Source: Actinomycetota bacterium (lineage in GTDB: Bacteria > Actinomycetota > Actinomycetes > Mycobacteriales > Mycobacteriaceae). Taken from it: a DNA stretch of 7,027 nt. The stretch spans positions 1 to 7,027 of the forward strand of contig SYAA01000077.1 in the NCBI GenBank assembly GCA_005789055.1, written 5' to 3'. Position 1 is the first letter of the stretch. Each line of letters starts with the position of its first letter. The position numbers and the translations under genes are program-made. Below the pieces are notes generated by a model that saw nothing but the letters and a program-made list of their open reading frames with translations, was not told the DNA's origin and ran no database searches. Below are positions 1 through 7,027 of this stretch, piece by piece.

Positions 1-901
1 CGAGAATCTGCACACGCTCACCGGCGGAGCGAGTAGAACCACCTACTCCTTCGACGCCGTCACCGCAGCACAGCGCCGACGACTGATCCTGCGCTCCGCC
101 CCGGTGGACAACCGCTTTGCCGGAATGGAACTCGAAGCGGCCGTGCAGGAGGCCGCCGCCGAGGCCGGGGCTCCCGTACCGCATATCGTCGCTGCCTCAA
201 ATTCCGTTGCCGCACTGGGTAATCCATTCCTGATCTGCGATGAAGTCGGCGGCGAGACCATCGTCCGAAAAATTCAGCGCAACCTCGACGACACCGGTCG
301 GGCCGTGCTGCTGGAACAGTGCGCGCAGGCTCTGGCGGCCATCCACCGAGCACGGACCGACGCGGCCGGCCTCGTCGAGCGTGACGAAATCGCCGAATGG
401 CGCCAGCGGCTCGATGAGTTGGGCGACACCACGGCCACGTTCGAATGGGCATTTCGCTGGCTGGAGGCCAACCGTCCGGCGCCGTCGGCGATCCGGCTGG
501 TGCACGGCGACTTTCGGATGGGCAACCTGATCGTCGACGGGTCAACCCTGGCAGCGGTACTGGACTGGGAAGCGGTGCACATCGGCGAGGTCTACGAGGA
601 CCTGGCCTGGTTCTGTGTGCGAGCCTGGCGGTTCGGCGCGCCGGCCGAACTCGCCGCGGGCGGGTTGGGCAGCATCGAGGATTTCATCACCGCCTACGAA
701 CGGGCCGACGGAACCTCCGTCGACCGGGCCGCGCTGCGCTGGTGGCAGGTGCTGGGCACGCTGAAGTGGGGCATCATCTGCCGGTACCAGGCCGAGCGTC
801 ATCTGTCCGGTCAGACCCGGTCGGTGGAACTGGCCGCCATCGGCCGGCGGGTGTGTGAGACCGAGTGGGACGTCCTGGATTTGCTACAGGAGGCACAGTG
901 A
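1..901 (+). CDS. Phosphotransferase family protein (aminoglycoside phosphotransferase/choline-kinase fold), 5'-truncated by window edge
   Basis: Small-molecule kinase of the APH fold, probably transferring phosphate from ATP to a hydroxyl group; the substrate cannot be told from sequence. The frame is open from position 2, so the true start lies left of the window; 299 codons are visible and I infer a few tens of residues are missing. The visible N-terminus has a glycine-rich nucleotide loop (L-T-G-G-A-S-R, from base 17). The catalytic loop HGDFRMGN is encoded at 503-526, with the Brenner-type Asp at 509-511 and Asn at 524-526. The metal-binding DWE follows at 563-571. An internal GTG at 104 would remove the nucleotide loop, so it is rejected as the start. 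The stop overlaps the next gene by 4 nt, implying co-translation. Related proteins commonly sit beside acyl-CoA dehydrogenases, so a role in acyl-CoA or lipid metabolism is plausible but inferred. True aminoglycoside resistance is unlikely. Confidence 0.9.
   Translation, partial: ENLHTLTGGASRTTYSFDAVTAAQRRRLILRSAPVDNRFAGMELEAAVQEAAAEAGAPVPHIVAASNSVAALGNPFLICDEVGGETIVRKIQRNLDDTGRAVLLEQCAQALAAIHRARTDAAGLVERDEIAEWRQRLDELGDTTATFEWAFRWLEANRPAPSAIRLVHGDFRMGNLIVDGSTLAAVLDWEAVHIGEVYEDLAWFCVRAWRFGAPAELAAGGLGSIEDFITAYERADGTSVDRAALRWWQVLGTLKWGIICRYQAERHLSGQTRSVELAAIGRRVCETEWDVLDLLQEAQ
888..893 (+). promoter_or_regulatory. Shine-Dalgarno AGGAGG for the DUF6285 gene
   Basis: A full AGGAGG lies 4 nt before the GTG at 898. 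It decides the start of the downstream gene, because the other in-frame GTG at 865 has no comparable site and would lengthen the overlap with the kinase gene. The site lies inside the last codons of the kinase gene. Confidence 0.7.
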
Positions 902-1257
902 GCGAAAGCGGTAGCGCGAGCCGGCGATTTGGCAGGCCCACCGCCGCCGAATTGGTCGCCGCCGTCGCCGAGTTTCTCGACGGCGAGGTCAGGCCCGCCA
1001 CCACCGGGGCGGTCAACTTCCACACCCTGGTCGCGGCGAACGCTCTGCGGATCGTCGAACGTGAACTCCGTGATTCGGGCGCCGAGGAACCCTTAGCCGC
1101 GCTGGCCGCACTGGGTTACGCCGACGAGGACGCCCTCGCTGCCGCCATCCGGGCCGGCGAACTCGATGGCCGCGACACCGACGTCATGAGCTGCCTGCGG
1201 GAACTGGTGCGCCATCGGCTGGCGATCGCCCACCCCGGCTACGCTGCGCAGACCTAG
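898..1257 (+). CDS. DUF6285 family protein, partner of the upstream kinase
   Basis: Small, acidic, Ala/Leu-rich soluble protein of 119 residues with no signal peptide or membrane segment. It matches the DUF6285 pattern as I know it: an N-terminal helix around 15-33 (TAAELVAAVAEFLDGEVRP), the conserved NFHTLVAANALRIVEREL block at 40-57, and a C-terminal AAIRAGELDGRD block at 82-93 followed by a short helix ending in HRLAIAHPGY. GTG 898 is chosen because it overlaps the kinase stop as GTGA and follows a strong AGGAGG. No catalytic motif is evident. The family is usually encoded next to an APH-fold kinase and acyl-CoA dehydrogenases, so it may be an accessory or regulatory subunit of that kinase; this is inference from context only. 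The biochemical function is not known to me. Confidence 0.82.
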   Translation: MSESGSASRRFGRPTAAELVAAVAEFLDGEVRPATTGAVNFHTLVAANALRIVERELRDSGAEEPLAALAALGYADEDALAAAIRAGELDGRDTDVMSCLRELVRHRLAIAHPGYAAQT

Positions 1258-1274
1258 CCGTCTTCACCAGGGCG

Positions 1275-1286
1275 TAGCATCGCCGT
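1275..1286 (+). promoter_or_regulatory. Putative leaderless promoter (-10 TAGCAT) for the receiver-like gene
   Basis: TAGCAT at 1275-1280 fits the mycobacterial TANNNT -10 consensus. It is followed by 6 nt (CGCCGT) and then the GTG start at 1287, which is the spacing that places transcription start on the first base of the start codon. No convincing Shine-Dalgarno precedes the GTG. A -35 is poor: GAC at 1251-1253 would need a spacer of about 20 nt. Leaderless GTG/ATG transcripts are common in mycobacteria. This is a sequence-pattern call. Confidence 0.5.
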
Positions 1287-1685
1287 GTGTCCAGCCCGCA
1301 GCCATTGCACATCCTGGTTTACAGCAGCAACGCCGTCACTCGCGAGCAGGTCCGATTGGCCCTGGGCAGTCGCATTCACCCCGAACTTCCGGAGCTGACC
1401 TACACCGAGGTCGCCACCGGACCGATGGTCATCTCGCTGATGGACGCCGGTGGGTTCGATCTGGTCATTCTCGACGGCGAGGCGTCCCCGGTGGGTGGCA
1501 TGGGCATCGCCAAACAGCTCAAGGACGAGATCACCGGATGCCCGCCGGTACTGCTGCTGACCGGCCGGGCCGACGACGCCTGGCTGGCCAATTGGTCGCG
1601 CGCCGAGGCGGCGGTCCCGCATCCGATCGACCCGATCCGCCTCGGCGACGCGGTCGTCGGCCTGCTCCGCGCGACTGTGCAGTAA
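1287..1685 (+). CDS. Stand-alone receiver-like (CheY-fold) protein, Rv3143-like
   Basis: A 132-residue single-domain protein with the alternating beta/alpha pattern of response-regulator receivers and no output domain. Strand 1 is HILVYSSN (8-15), strand 3 FDLVILDGE (57-65), strand 4 PVLLLTGR (87-94). The expected phospho-acceptor is Asp63 and the conserved Thr is Thr92. Two canonical features are missing: the Mg-binding acidic pair after strand 1 is Ser13-Ser14-Asn15, and the Lys-Pro of strand 5 reads His112-Pro113. It may therefore be poorly phosphorylated or phosphorylation-independent. It reads closely like M. tuberculosis Rv3143, also upstream of nuoA. The start GTG 1287 sits directly after a putative leaderless promoter. 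The stop lies 72 nt before nuoA, so read-through into nuo is possible. A regulatory link to complex I is suggested by position but unproven. Confidence 0.88.
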   Translation: MSSPQPLHILVYSSNAVTREQVRLALGSRIHPELPELTYTEVATGPMVISLMDAGGFDLVILDGEASPVGGMGIAKQLKDEITGCPPVLLLTGRADDAWLANWSRAEAAVPHPIDPIRLGDAVVGLLRATVQ

Positions 1686-1699
1686 CGCCCCGCTAGGCT
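1671..1699 (+). promoter_or_regulatory. Putative nuo operon promoter
   Basis: TAGGCT at 1694-1699 matches the mycobacterial -10 pattern TANNNT. A partial -35, GCGACT at 1671-1676, keeps the GAC core of TTGAC with a 17-nt spacer and overlaps the end of the receiver-like gene. Transcription would start near 1706-1708, giving a leader of about 50 nt before the nuoA ATG. Support is by pattern and position only; the operon could also be read through from upstream. Confidence 0.4.
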
Positions 1700-1724
1700 A
1701 TGCCTTCAGCAGGCACTCGAGCAC

Positions 1725-1741
1725 CGTCGGGCGCCCGGACG
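1725..1741 (+). promoter_or_regulatory. Small GC-rich hairpin in the nuoA leader
   Basis: CGTCGG (1725-1730) can pair with CC-G-GACG (1735-1741), with G1737 bulged and a GCGC loop (1731-1734): six pairs, five of them G-C. It ends where the purine-rich ribosome-binding region of nuoA (GAAGAGTGGAAA, 1741-1752) begins. It lacks a U-tract, so it is not an intrinsic terminator. It could modulate nuoA translation, or be chance in GC-rich DNA. Confidence 0.25.
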
Positions 1742-1757
1742 AAGAGTGGAAATCGCC

Positions 1758-2117
1758 ATGGACCTCTACACGCCGATCCTGGTGCTGGGGGCTATCGCCG
1801 CGGTCTTCGCCGTCGTCTCGGTGGCGACCGCACTGCTGGTCGGACCCAGGCGCTACAACCGCGCCAAGCTCGACGCGTACGAATGCGGCATCGAGCCGAT
1901 GGCCGGCGATCAACTCGGCCAGCGCTTCCCGATCAAGTACTACCTGACCGCGATGCTGTTCATCGTCTTCGACATTGAGATCGTGTTCCTCTACCCGTGG
2001 GCGGTGTCGTTCGACCGCCTGGGCACCTTCGCACTCGTCGAGATGATGATCTTCGTGGGCACGGTATTCGTCGCATACGCCTACGTCTGGCGAAGGGGTG
2101 GTCTCGAATGGGATTAG
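1758..2117 (+). CDS. nuoA: NADH-quinone oxidoreductase subunit A (NuoA)
   Basis: Small membrane subunit of complex I (ND3 counterpart), located where the peripheral arm meets the membrane arm near the quinone tunnel. The 119-residue protein has three predicted membrane helices at about 5-28, 61-83 and 88-110. Family fingerprints are visible: YECG at 41-44 in the first loop (Cys43 is at the ND3 loop-cysteine position), PIKYYL at 58-63, FDIE at 71-74, LYPWA at 78-82 and [12 protein letters not shown] at the C-terminus. ATG 1758 is preferred over the in-frame GTG 1746 because [11 protein letters not shown] matches the known mycobacterial N-terminus and GGA lies 7 nt upstream. The loop after YECG is shorter than in M. 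tuberculosis as I recall it. It is the first gene of the operon; its last 10 nt overlap nuoB. Confidence 0.97.
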   Translation: MDLYTPILVLGAIAAVFAVVSVATALLVGPRRYNRAKLDAYECGIEPMAGDQLGQRFPIKYYLTAMLFIVFDIEIVFLYPWAVSFDRLGTFALVEMMIFVGTVFVAYAYVWRRGGLEWD

Positions 2118-2662
2118 AGGAATCGCTGCCGGCCGGCATCCTGCTGTCCACCGTGGAGAAGGTCGCCGGGTATGTCCGCAAGGGCTCCCTGTGGCCCGCT
2201 ACCTTCGGCTTGGCTTGCTGCGCAATTGAAATGATGGCGACGGCATCGCCGCGATACGACATCGCCCGCTTCGGGATGGAGCGATTTTCGGCAACCCCGC
2301 GCCAAGCCGACCTGATGATCGTTGCCGGTCGGGTCAGCCAGAAGATGGCACCGGTGTTGCGTCAGGTCTATGACCAGATGGCCGAACCCAAGTGGGTGCT
2401 CGCCATGGGCGTGTGCGCCTCCAGTGGCGGCATGTTCAACAACGACGCGGTGGTCCAGGGCGTGGACCACGTCGTGCCGGTGGACATCTACCTGCCAGGC
2501 TGCCCGCCCCGGCCGGAAATGCTGCTGCACGCCATTTTGGCGTTGCACGCCAAGATCGCCGAAATGCCCCTCGGCGTGCACCGCGCCGAAGCGGTTGCCG
2601 CCGCCGAGAAGGCGGCATTGGCGTCGCAGCCGACCATTGAACTCAAAGGCCTGCTGCGATGA
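2108..2662 (+). CDS. nuoB: NADH-quinone oxidoreductase subunit B (NuoB)
   Basis: Peripheral-arm subunit (PSST counterpart) that binds N2, the terminal [4Fe-4S] cluster that hands electrons to quinone. The protein has 184 residues, the usual mycobacterial length. The N2 ligands are all present: adjacent Cys37-Cys38 in [10 protein letters not shown], Cys103 in [13 protein letters not shown], and Cys132 in [10 protein letters not shown]. The basic segment after Cys38 ([14 protein letters not shown]) is the conserved stretch lining the quinone site. ATG 2108 is chosen: AAGGGGTG at 2093-2100 lies 7 nt upstream, and [18 protein letters not shown] is the expected N-terminus. A GTG about 110 nt further upstream in the same frame would lie inside nuoA and is rejected. 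The gene overlaps nuoA by 10 nt and nuoC by 4 nt, pointing to translational coupling. Confidence 0.98.
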   Translation: MGLEESLPAGILLSTVEKVAGYVRKGSLWPATFGLACCAIEMMATASPRYDIARFGMERFSATPRQADLMIVAGRVSQKMAPVLRQVYDQMAEPKWVLAMGVCASSGGMFNNDAVVQGVDHVVPVDIYLPGCPPRPEMLLHAILALHAKIAEMPLGVHRAEAVAAAEKAALASQPTIELKGLLR

Positions 2663-3321
2663 CCGGTCCGGGCCCGGCCGGCGATCGCCGGGGCATGTTC
2701 GGCATCAGCGGCAGCGGCGACACCTCCGGCTACGGCAGGCTAGTTCGTCCGGTCGCCCTGTCCGGCAGCACGGAACGTCCCTTCGGCGGGTACTTCGACG
2801 AGATCACCGACCGCCTCACCGACGTACTGGGCGCCGAGACGTTCGACGCCGCCATCGTGCGTGCGGTCGTCTTTCGTGACCAGTTGACCTTCGAGGTCGA
2901 CCGCGACCATCTGCTCACGGTAGCCGCGGCACTGCGCGACGACGAGTTGCTGCGGTTCGAATTGTGCTGCGGCACATCGGGTGTGCATTACCCCGACGAC
3001 GCAGGCCGCGAGTTGCACGCGTTCTACCCGTTGCTGTCGATCACGCACAACCGCAGGCTGCAACTCGAGGTGACGTGCCCCGACAGCGATCCGCACATTC
3101 CGTCGCTGTTCAGTGTGTACCCGACATGCGACTGGCACGAACGCGAGGCGTACGACTTCTTCGGGATCATCTTCGACGGCCATCCGGGTCTGACCCGCAT
3201 CGAGATGCCCGATGACTGGGTCGGTCATCCGCAACGCAAGGACTATCCGCTCGGCGGGGTTCCGGTGGAATACCACGGCGCCCAGATCCCGCCGCCCGAT
3301 CAGCGTAGGTCGTATCACTGA
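2659..3321 (+). CDS. nuoC: NADH-quinone oxidoreductase subunit C (NuoC)
   Basis: Hydrophilic 30-kDa-type subunit of the connecting module; it carries no redox centre and scaffolds NuoD and NuoB. The 220-residue protein has the family signature [16 protein letters not shown] at 161-176, followed by [21 protein letters not shown]. About 40 N-terminal residues, including [18 protein letters not shown] at 10-27, form an extension I also recall from mycobacterial NuoC. ATG 2659 overlaps the nuoB stop as ATGA, with AAAGG 9 nt upstream; ATG 2695 (Met13) is possible but would cut the conserved extension. It is not fused to NuoD, unlike in E. coli. The stop and the nuoD start share one base (TGATG). 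Confidence 0.97.
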   Translation: MTGPGPAGDRRGMFGISGSGDTSGYGRLVRPVALSGSTERPFGGYFDEITDRLTDVLGAETFDAAIVRAVVFRDQLTFEVDRDHLLTVAAALRDDELLRFELCCGTSGVHYPDDAGRELHAFYPLLSITHNRRLQLEVTCPDSDPHIPSLFSVYPTCDWHEREAYDFFGIIFDGHPGLTRIEMPDDWVGHPQRKDYPLGGVPVEYHGAQIPPPDQRRSYH

Positions 3322-4619
3322 TGAGCATCGACGACACTGTCATCACCCTCGGCGGGCAGGACTGGGACGAGATCGTCACCGCCGCACGCGAAGGCCAGGC
3401 CGGCGAGCGAATCGTGGTCAACATGGGTCCGCAGCACCCGTCGACGCACGGCGTGCTGCGCCTGATCCTGGAGATCGAGGGCGAGACGGTTGTCGAAGCC
3501 CGCTGCGGTATCGGCTACCTGCACACCGGCATCGAGAAGAACCTCGAGTACCGCACCTGGACTCAGGGCGTGACCTTCGTGACCCGGATGGATTATCTGT
3601 CGCCGTTTTTCAACGAGACCGCCTACTGCCTCGGGGTCGAGCGACTGCTGGACATCACCGAGGACATCCCCGAGCGCGCCTCGATAGTCCGGGTGATGAT
3701 GATGGAACTCAACCGCATCTCCTCGCACCTAGTCGCGCTGGCCACCGGCGGTATGGAACTGGGCGCCATGACGGTGATGTTCTTCGGTTTCCGGGAACGC
3801 GACCTGATCTTGAGCGTCTTCGAGGCGATCACCGGACTTCGGATGAATAACTCCTACATCCGGCCCGGTGGACTGGCCGCCGACCTGCCCGAGGACGGTG
3901 CGGCCCGGGTTGCCGAACTGTTGAAGATTCTGCCGGGACGGCTCACCGAACTCGAAGAGCTGATGACCGAGAATTACATCTTCAAGGCCCGTACCCAGGG
4001 CGTCGGCTACCTAGACCTGACCGGCTGCATGGCGTTGGGGATCACCGGCGCAGTGCTGCGCTCCACCGGCCTGCCGCATGACCTGCGCAAGTCCCAACCC
4101 TATTGCGGCTACGAGACATACGACTTCGACGTCGTCACCGACACCGGCGCCGACTGCTACGGCCGCTACCTGATCCGCATCGGCGAGATGCGCGAGTCAC
4201 TCAGGATCGTCGAGCAGTGTCTGCAGCGCCTGGAACCGGGTCCGGTGATGATCTCCGACAAGAAGCTGGCCTGGCCGGCTGATCTGCAACTCGGGCCCGA
4301 CGGCCTCGGCAACTCCCCGCAACACATCGCCAAGATCATGGGCACCTCGATGGAGGGCCTGATCCATCACTTCAAGCTCGTCACCGAAGGCATTCGGGTT
4401 CCGGCCGGGCAGGTCTACACCGCCGTCGAGTCTCCGCGCGGTGAACTCGGGGTGCACATGGTCTCCGATGGCGGCACCCGGCCCTACCGGGTGCACTACC
4501 GCGATCCCAGCTTCACGAATCTGCAAGCGGTGGCCGCGATGTGCGAGGGCGGCATGGTGGCCGACGTGATCGCCGCGGTGGCGAGCATCGATCCCGTGAT
4601 GGGTGGCGTCGATCGATGA
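3321..4619 (+). CDS. nuoD: NADH-quinone oxidoreductase subunit D (NuoD)
   Basis: The 49-kDa-type subunit, related to NiFe-hydrogenase large subunits, which forms the quinone-head-group pocket with NuoB. It has 432 residues and is full length. Visible signatures are [13 protein letters not shown] at 35-47 and GYLHTGIEK at 65-73. His43 and Tyr92 (in RMDYLSP) have the same 49-residue spacing as the quinone-binding His59/Tyr108 pair of the bovine protein and His38/Tyr87 of Thermus. The hydrogenase-type Cys ligands for nickel are absent, as expected. The C-terminus has [15 protein letters not shown] and [10 protein letters not shown], then ends GGVDR. The Shine-Dalgarno is weak (AGG, 11 nt upstream), so translation probably depends on re-initiation from the overlapping nuoC stop. 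It is followed by the only intergenic gap inside the operon. Confidence 0.98.
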   Translation: MSIDDTVITLGGQDWDEIVTAAREGQAGERIVVNMGPQHPSTHGVLRLILEIEGETVVEARCGIGYLHTGIEKNLEYRTWTQGVTFVTRMDYLSPFFNETAYCLGVERLLDITEDIPERASIVRVMMMELNRISSHLVALATGGMELGAMTVMFFGFRERDLILSVFEAITGLRMNNSYIRPGGLAADLPEDGAARVAELLKILPGRLTELEELMTENYIFKARTQGVGYLDLTGCMALGITGAVLRSTGLPHDLRKSQPYCGYETYDFDVVTDTGADCYGRYLIRIGEMRESLRIVEQCLQRLEPGPVMISDKKLAWPADLQLGPDGLGNSPQHIAKIMGTSMEGLIHHFKLVTEGIRVPAGQVYTAVESPRGELGVHMVSDGGTRPYRVHYRDPSFTNLQAVAAMCEGGMVADVIAAVASIDPVMGGVDR

Positions 4620-4655
4620 GCGTCGACATCGAACGGGGCGACCGATGAGCGTCGA
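4614..4655. repeat. 13-nt direct repeat at the nuoD/nuoE junction
   Basis: CGATGAGCGTCGA occurs at 4614-4626 and again at 4643-4655, a period of 29 nt. The first copy spans the nuoD stop and the second spans the nuoE start. After the 13 identical bases, 7 of the next 16 positions also match, giving 20 of 29 overall. It may be a decayed small duplication of the nuoE start region. Confidence 0.6.
4616..4648 (+). CDS. Possible 10-codon coupling mini-cistron between nuoD and nuoE
   Basis: ATG at 4616 overlaps the nuoD stop as ATGA, and the frame reads [10 protein letters not shown] before a TGA at 4646-4648 that itself overlaps the nuoE start as ATGA. GGGTGG at 4601-4606 lies 9 nt before the ATG. 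Its peptide resembles the NuoE N-terminus ([10 protein letters not shown]). If translated, it would carry terminating ribosomes across the 25-nt gap and couple nuoE to nuoD; the peptide itself need not have a function. Frames this short arise easily by chance. Confidence 0.25.
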   Translation: MSVDIERGDR

Positions 4656-5363
4656 TCTGACTCTGGGCCCCCGGCCGGAGGAGCCCGGCTCACCGATCGG
4701 CGGGCCGGCGTCCTATCCAACCGAGACCACCGAACGGCTTGCCGCGGACGCTGCGGTCATCATCGCGCGCTACCCGCACTCGCGATCGGCGTTGCTGCCG
4801 CTGCTGCATCTGGTGCAGTCCGAGGATGGCTATCTGACCGGCGCCGGTATCGACTTCTGCGCGCGGCAACTCGATCTGAGCCCCGCCGAGGTGACCGCGG
4901 TGGCGACCTTCTACTCGATGTACCGGCGCACCCCCACCGGTGAGTTCCTGGTCGGAGTCTGCACCAACACGCTGTGCGCGGTGATGGGCGGCGACGCCAT
5001 TCTCGAGAGGCTGGAGAGCGAACTCGGCGTGCACGCCGGACAGACCACCGACGACGCAATGATCACCCTCGAGCACGTTGAGTGCAATGCGGCCTGTGAC
5101 TACGCCCCGGTCGTCATGGTGAATTGGGAATTCTTCGATAATCAAACCCCGACCAGCGCAACGGAACTCGTCACCTCCCTACGCACCGGTCAGAACGTCA
5201 CACCCACACGGGGCGGCCCGCTGTGCAGTTTTCGCCAGACCTCCCGCGCGCTGGCCGGGATGGACATGGGCACGCCTGAGACCGGCAGCAGACCGGGGGA
5301 CCCCACCCTCGCCGGCCTGCGCGTCGCCGGTGAACTTCGCATGCACGCACCCGGGGAGAGCTA

Positions 5364-5364
<1 letters not shown>
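4645..5364 (+). CDS. nuoE: NADH-quinone oxidoreductase subunit E (NuoE)
   Basis: Thioredoxin-like 24-kDa-type subunit of the NADH-oxidising module, carrying [2Fe-2S] cluster N1a close to the FMN of NuoF. The protein has 239 residues. The N1a ligands are Cys106 and Cys111 (VGVCTNTLC) and Cys147 and Cys151 (VECNAACDYAP). The helical N-terminal part includes YPHSRSALLPLLHLVQ at 43-58 and ATFYSMYRR at 87-95. Beyond the fold there is a tail of about 55 residues (185-239) containing PTRGGPLCSFRQTSRALAG, absent from short NuoE proteins but familiar from mycobacteria. ATG 4645 is preferred: GGGG lies 6 nt upstream and the N-terminus fits. GTG 4603 in the same frame would add 14 residues and overlap nuoD by 17 nt. 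The last base is shared with the nuoF start (TAATG). Confidence 0.96.
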
Positions 5365-6673
<1,309 letters not shown>

Positions 6674-6677
<4 letters not shown>

Positions 6678-7027
6678 CCCAGGCCCCCGAGACCGGAACA
6701 CCGCAGGCCGCCGCCGTCGACCTGGTCTCCATCACCATCGATGACACCACACTGTCGGTTCCCAAGGGCACCTTGGTGATTCGGGCCGCCGAGCTGATCG
6801 GCGTGCAGATCCCGCGATTCTGTGACCATCCCCTGCTGGACCCGGTGGGCGCCTGCCGCCAGTGCTTGGTCGAGGTCGAAGGTCAGCGCAAGCCCCTGGC
6901 CAGTTGCACCACCACCGTCACCGAGGGCATGGTGGTGCGCACGCAGTGCACCTCCGTGGTCGCCGACCAAGCGCAGCACGGCGTGATGGAACTGCTGCTG
7001 ATCAACCATCCCCTGGACTGCCCGGTC
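6674..7027 (+). CDS. nuoG: NADH-quinone oxidoreductase subunit G (NuoG), 3'-truncated by window edge
   Basis: The 75-kDa-type iron-sulfur subunit that carries the electron chain from NuoF toward NuoB. Only the first 118 residues are in the window, and the frame is open to the last base. The N-terminal ferredoxin-like domain (about 17-95) shows the four [2Fe-2S] N1b ligands: Cys50 (RFCDHP), Cys61 and Cys64 ([10 protein letters not shown]) and Cys78 (ASCTTTV). The next domain begins with His112 and Cys116 (NHPLDCPV), the His-x3-Cys start of a [4Fe-4S] site; its remaining Cys lie beyond the edge. A leading stretch of about 15 residues ([13 protein letters not shown]) looks disordered. ATG 6674 overlaps the nuoF stop by 4 nt, with GGGTGGG at 6664-6670 just upstream. 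Confidence 0.97.

Noticed and set aside
104..106. GTG as the start of the kinase gene
   Set aside because: The same frame is open upstream to the window edge and encodes the glycine-rich nucleotide loop, so the gene is truncated by the edge rather than starting here.
60..545. A 161-codon antisense frame over the kinase gene
   Set aside because: Arg/Pro-rich composition typical of a wrong-frame translation, and the sense frame has the HGD...N and DWE kinase motifs.
1258..1286. Terminator between the DUF6285 gene and the receiver-like gene
   Set aside because: No inverted repeat or T-run in these 29 nt.
1700..1978. A 92-codon + strand frame overlapping nuoA from ATG 1700
   Set aside because: Runs out of frame through conserved nuoA, is Arg/Gly-rich without motifs, and its ATG lies at the -10 element, upstream of the predicted transcript start.
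1997..2107. Longer NuoB starting at GTG 1997
   Set aside because: The extra 37 residues lie inside nuoA, are Arg-rich and resemble no NuoB; ATG 2108 has a good ribosome-binding site and the right N-terminus.
2740..3318. A 192-codon open frame antisense to nuoC
   Set aside because: Shadow of nuoC with no recognisable domain or start signal; long antisense frames are expected at this GC content.
4603..4644. NuoE starting at GTG 4603
   Set aside because: Possible but less likely: it overlaps nuoD by 17 nt, and the added residues ([13 protein letters not shown]) do not resemble a NuoE N-terminus. Left as an alternative only.

Overview
This window is a high-GC actinobacterial chromosome segment, most likely from a mycobacterium (Mycobacterium/Mycolicibacterium). 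It carries the start of the nuo operon, which encodes the proton-pumping NADH:quinone oxidoreductase (respiratory complex I, NDH-1). Three things support the assignment: strong G/C preference at third codon positions, NuoA-G proteins that read closely like my memory of the Mycobacterium tuberculosis ones, and a stand-alone receiver-like gene resembling M. tuberculosis Rv3143 immediately upstream. The species cannot be fixed from the sequence alone.

Layout: everything is on the + strand. (1) Positions 1-1257 hold the 3' part of an aminoglycoside-phosphotransferase-fold kinase, cut by the left window edge, overlapped by 4 nt by a small DUF6285-type gene. This pair is often found with acyl-CoA dehydrogenase genes, and its substrate is unknown. 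(2) Positions 1287-1685 encode a single-domain receiver-like protein with degenerate active-site residues, probably translated from a leaderless transcript. (3) Positions 1758-7027 hold nuoA, nuoB, nuoC, nuoD, nuoE, nuoF and the first 118 codons of nuoG, which runs off the right edge. No gap without a gene is longer than about 75 nt.

How the genes work together: NuoE, NuoF and NuoG form the NADH-oxidising module (FMN, [2Fe-2S] N1a, [4Fe-4S] N3, and further clusters in NuoG). NuoB, NuoC and NuoD form the connecting arm, with terminal cluster N2 and the quinone-head-group pocket. NuoA is a small membrane subunit at the junction with the proton-pumping arm. The fingerprint Cys/His/Tyr residues checked are all present in the visible sequence. 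nuoC and nuoD are separate genes, not fused as in E. coli. Junctions are tightly coupled: overlaps of 10, 4, 1, 1 and 4 nt at A/B, B/C, C/D, E/F and F/G.

Nothing here is an evidently undescribed system; most of the window is a conserved housekeeping operon. The points most worth a second look are the nuoD/nuoE junction (the only gap inside the operon, exactly bridged by a possible 10-codon mini-cistron and containing a 13-nt direct repeat), the degenerate receiver protein beside complex I, its leaderless promoter, and the uncharacterised kinase/DUF6285 pair.
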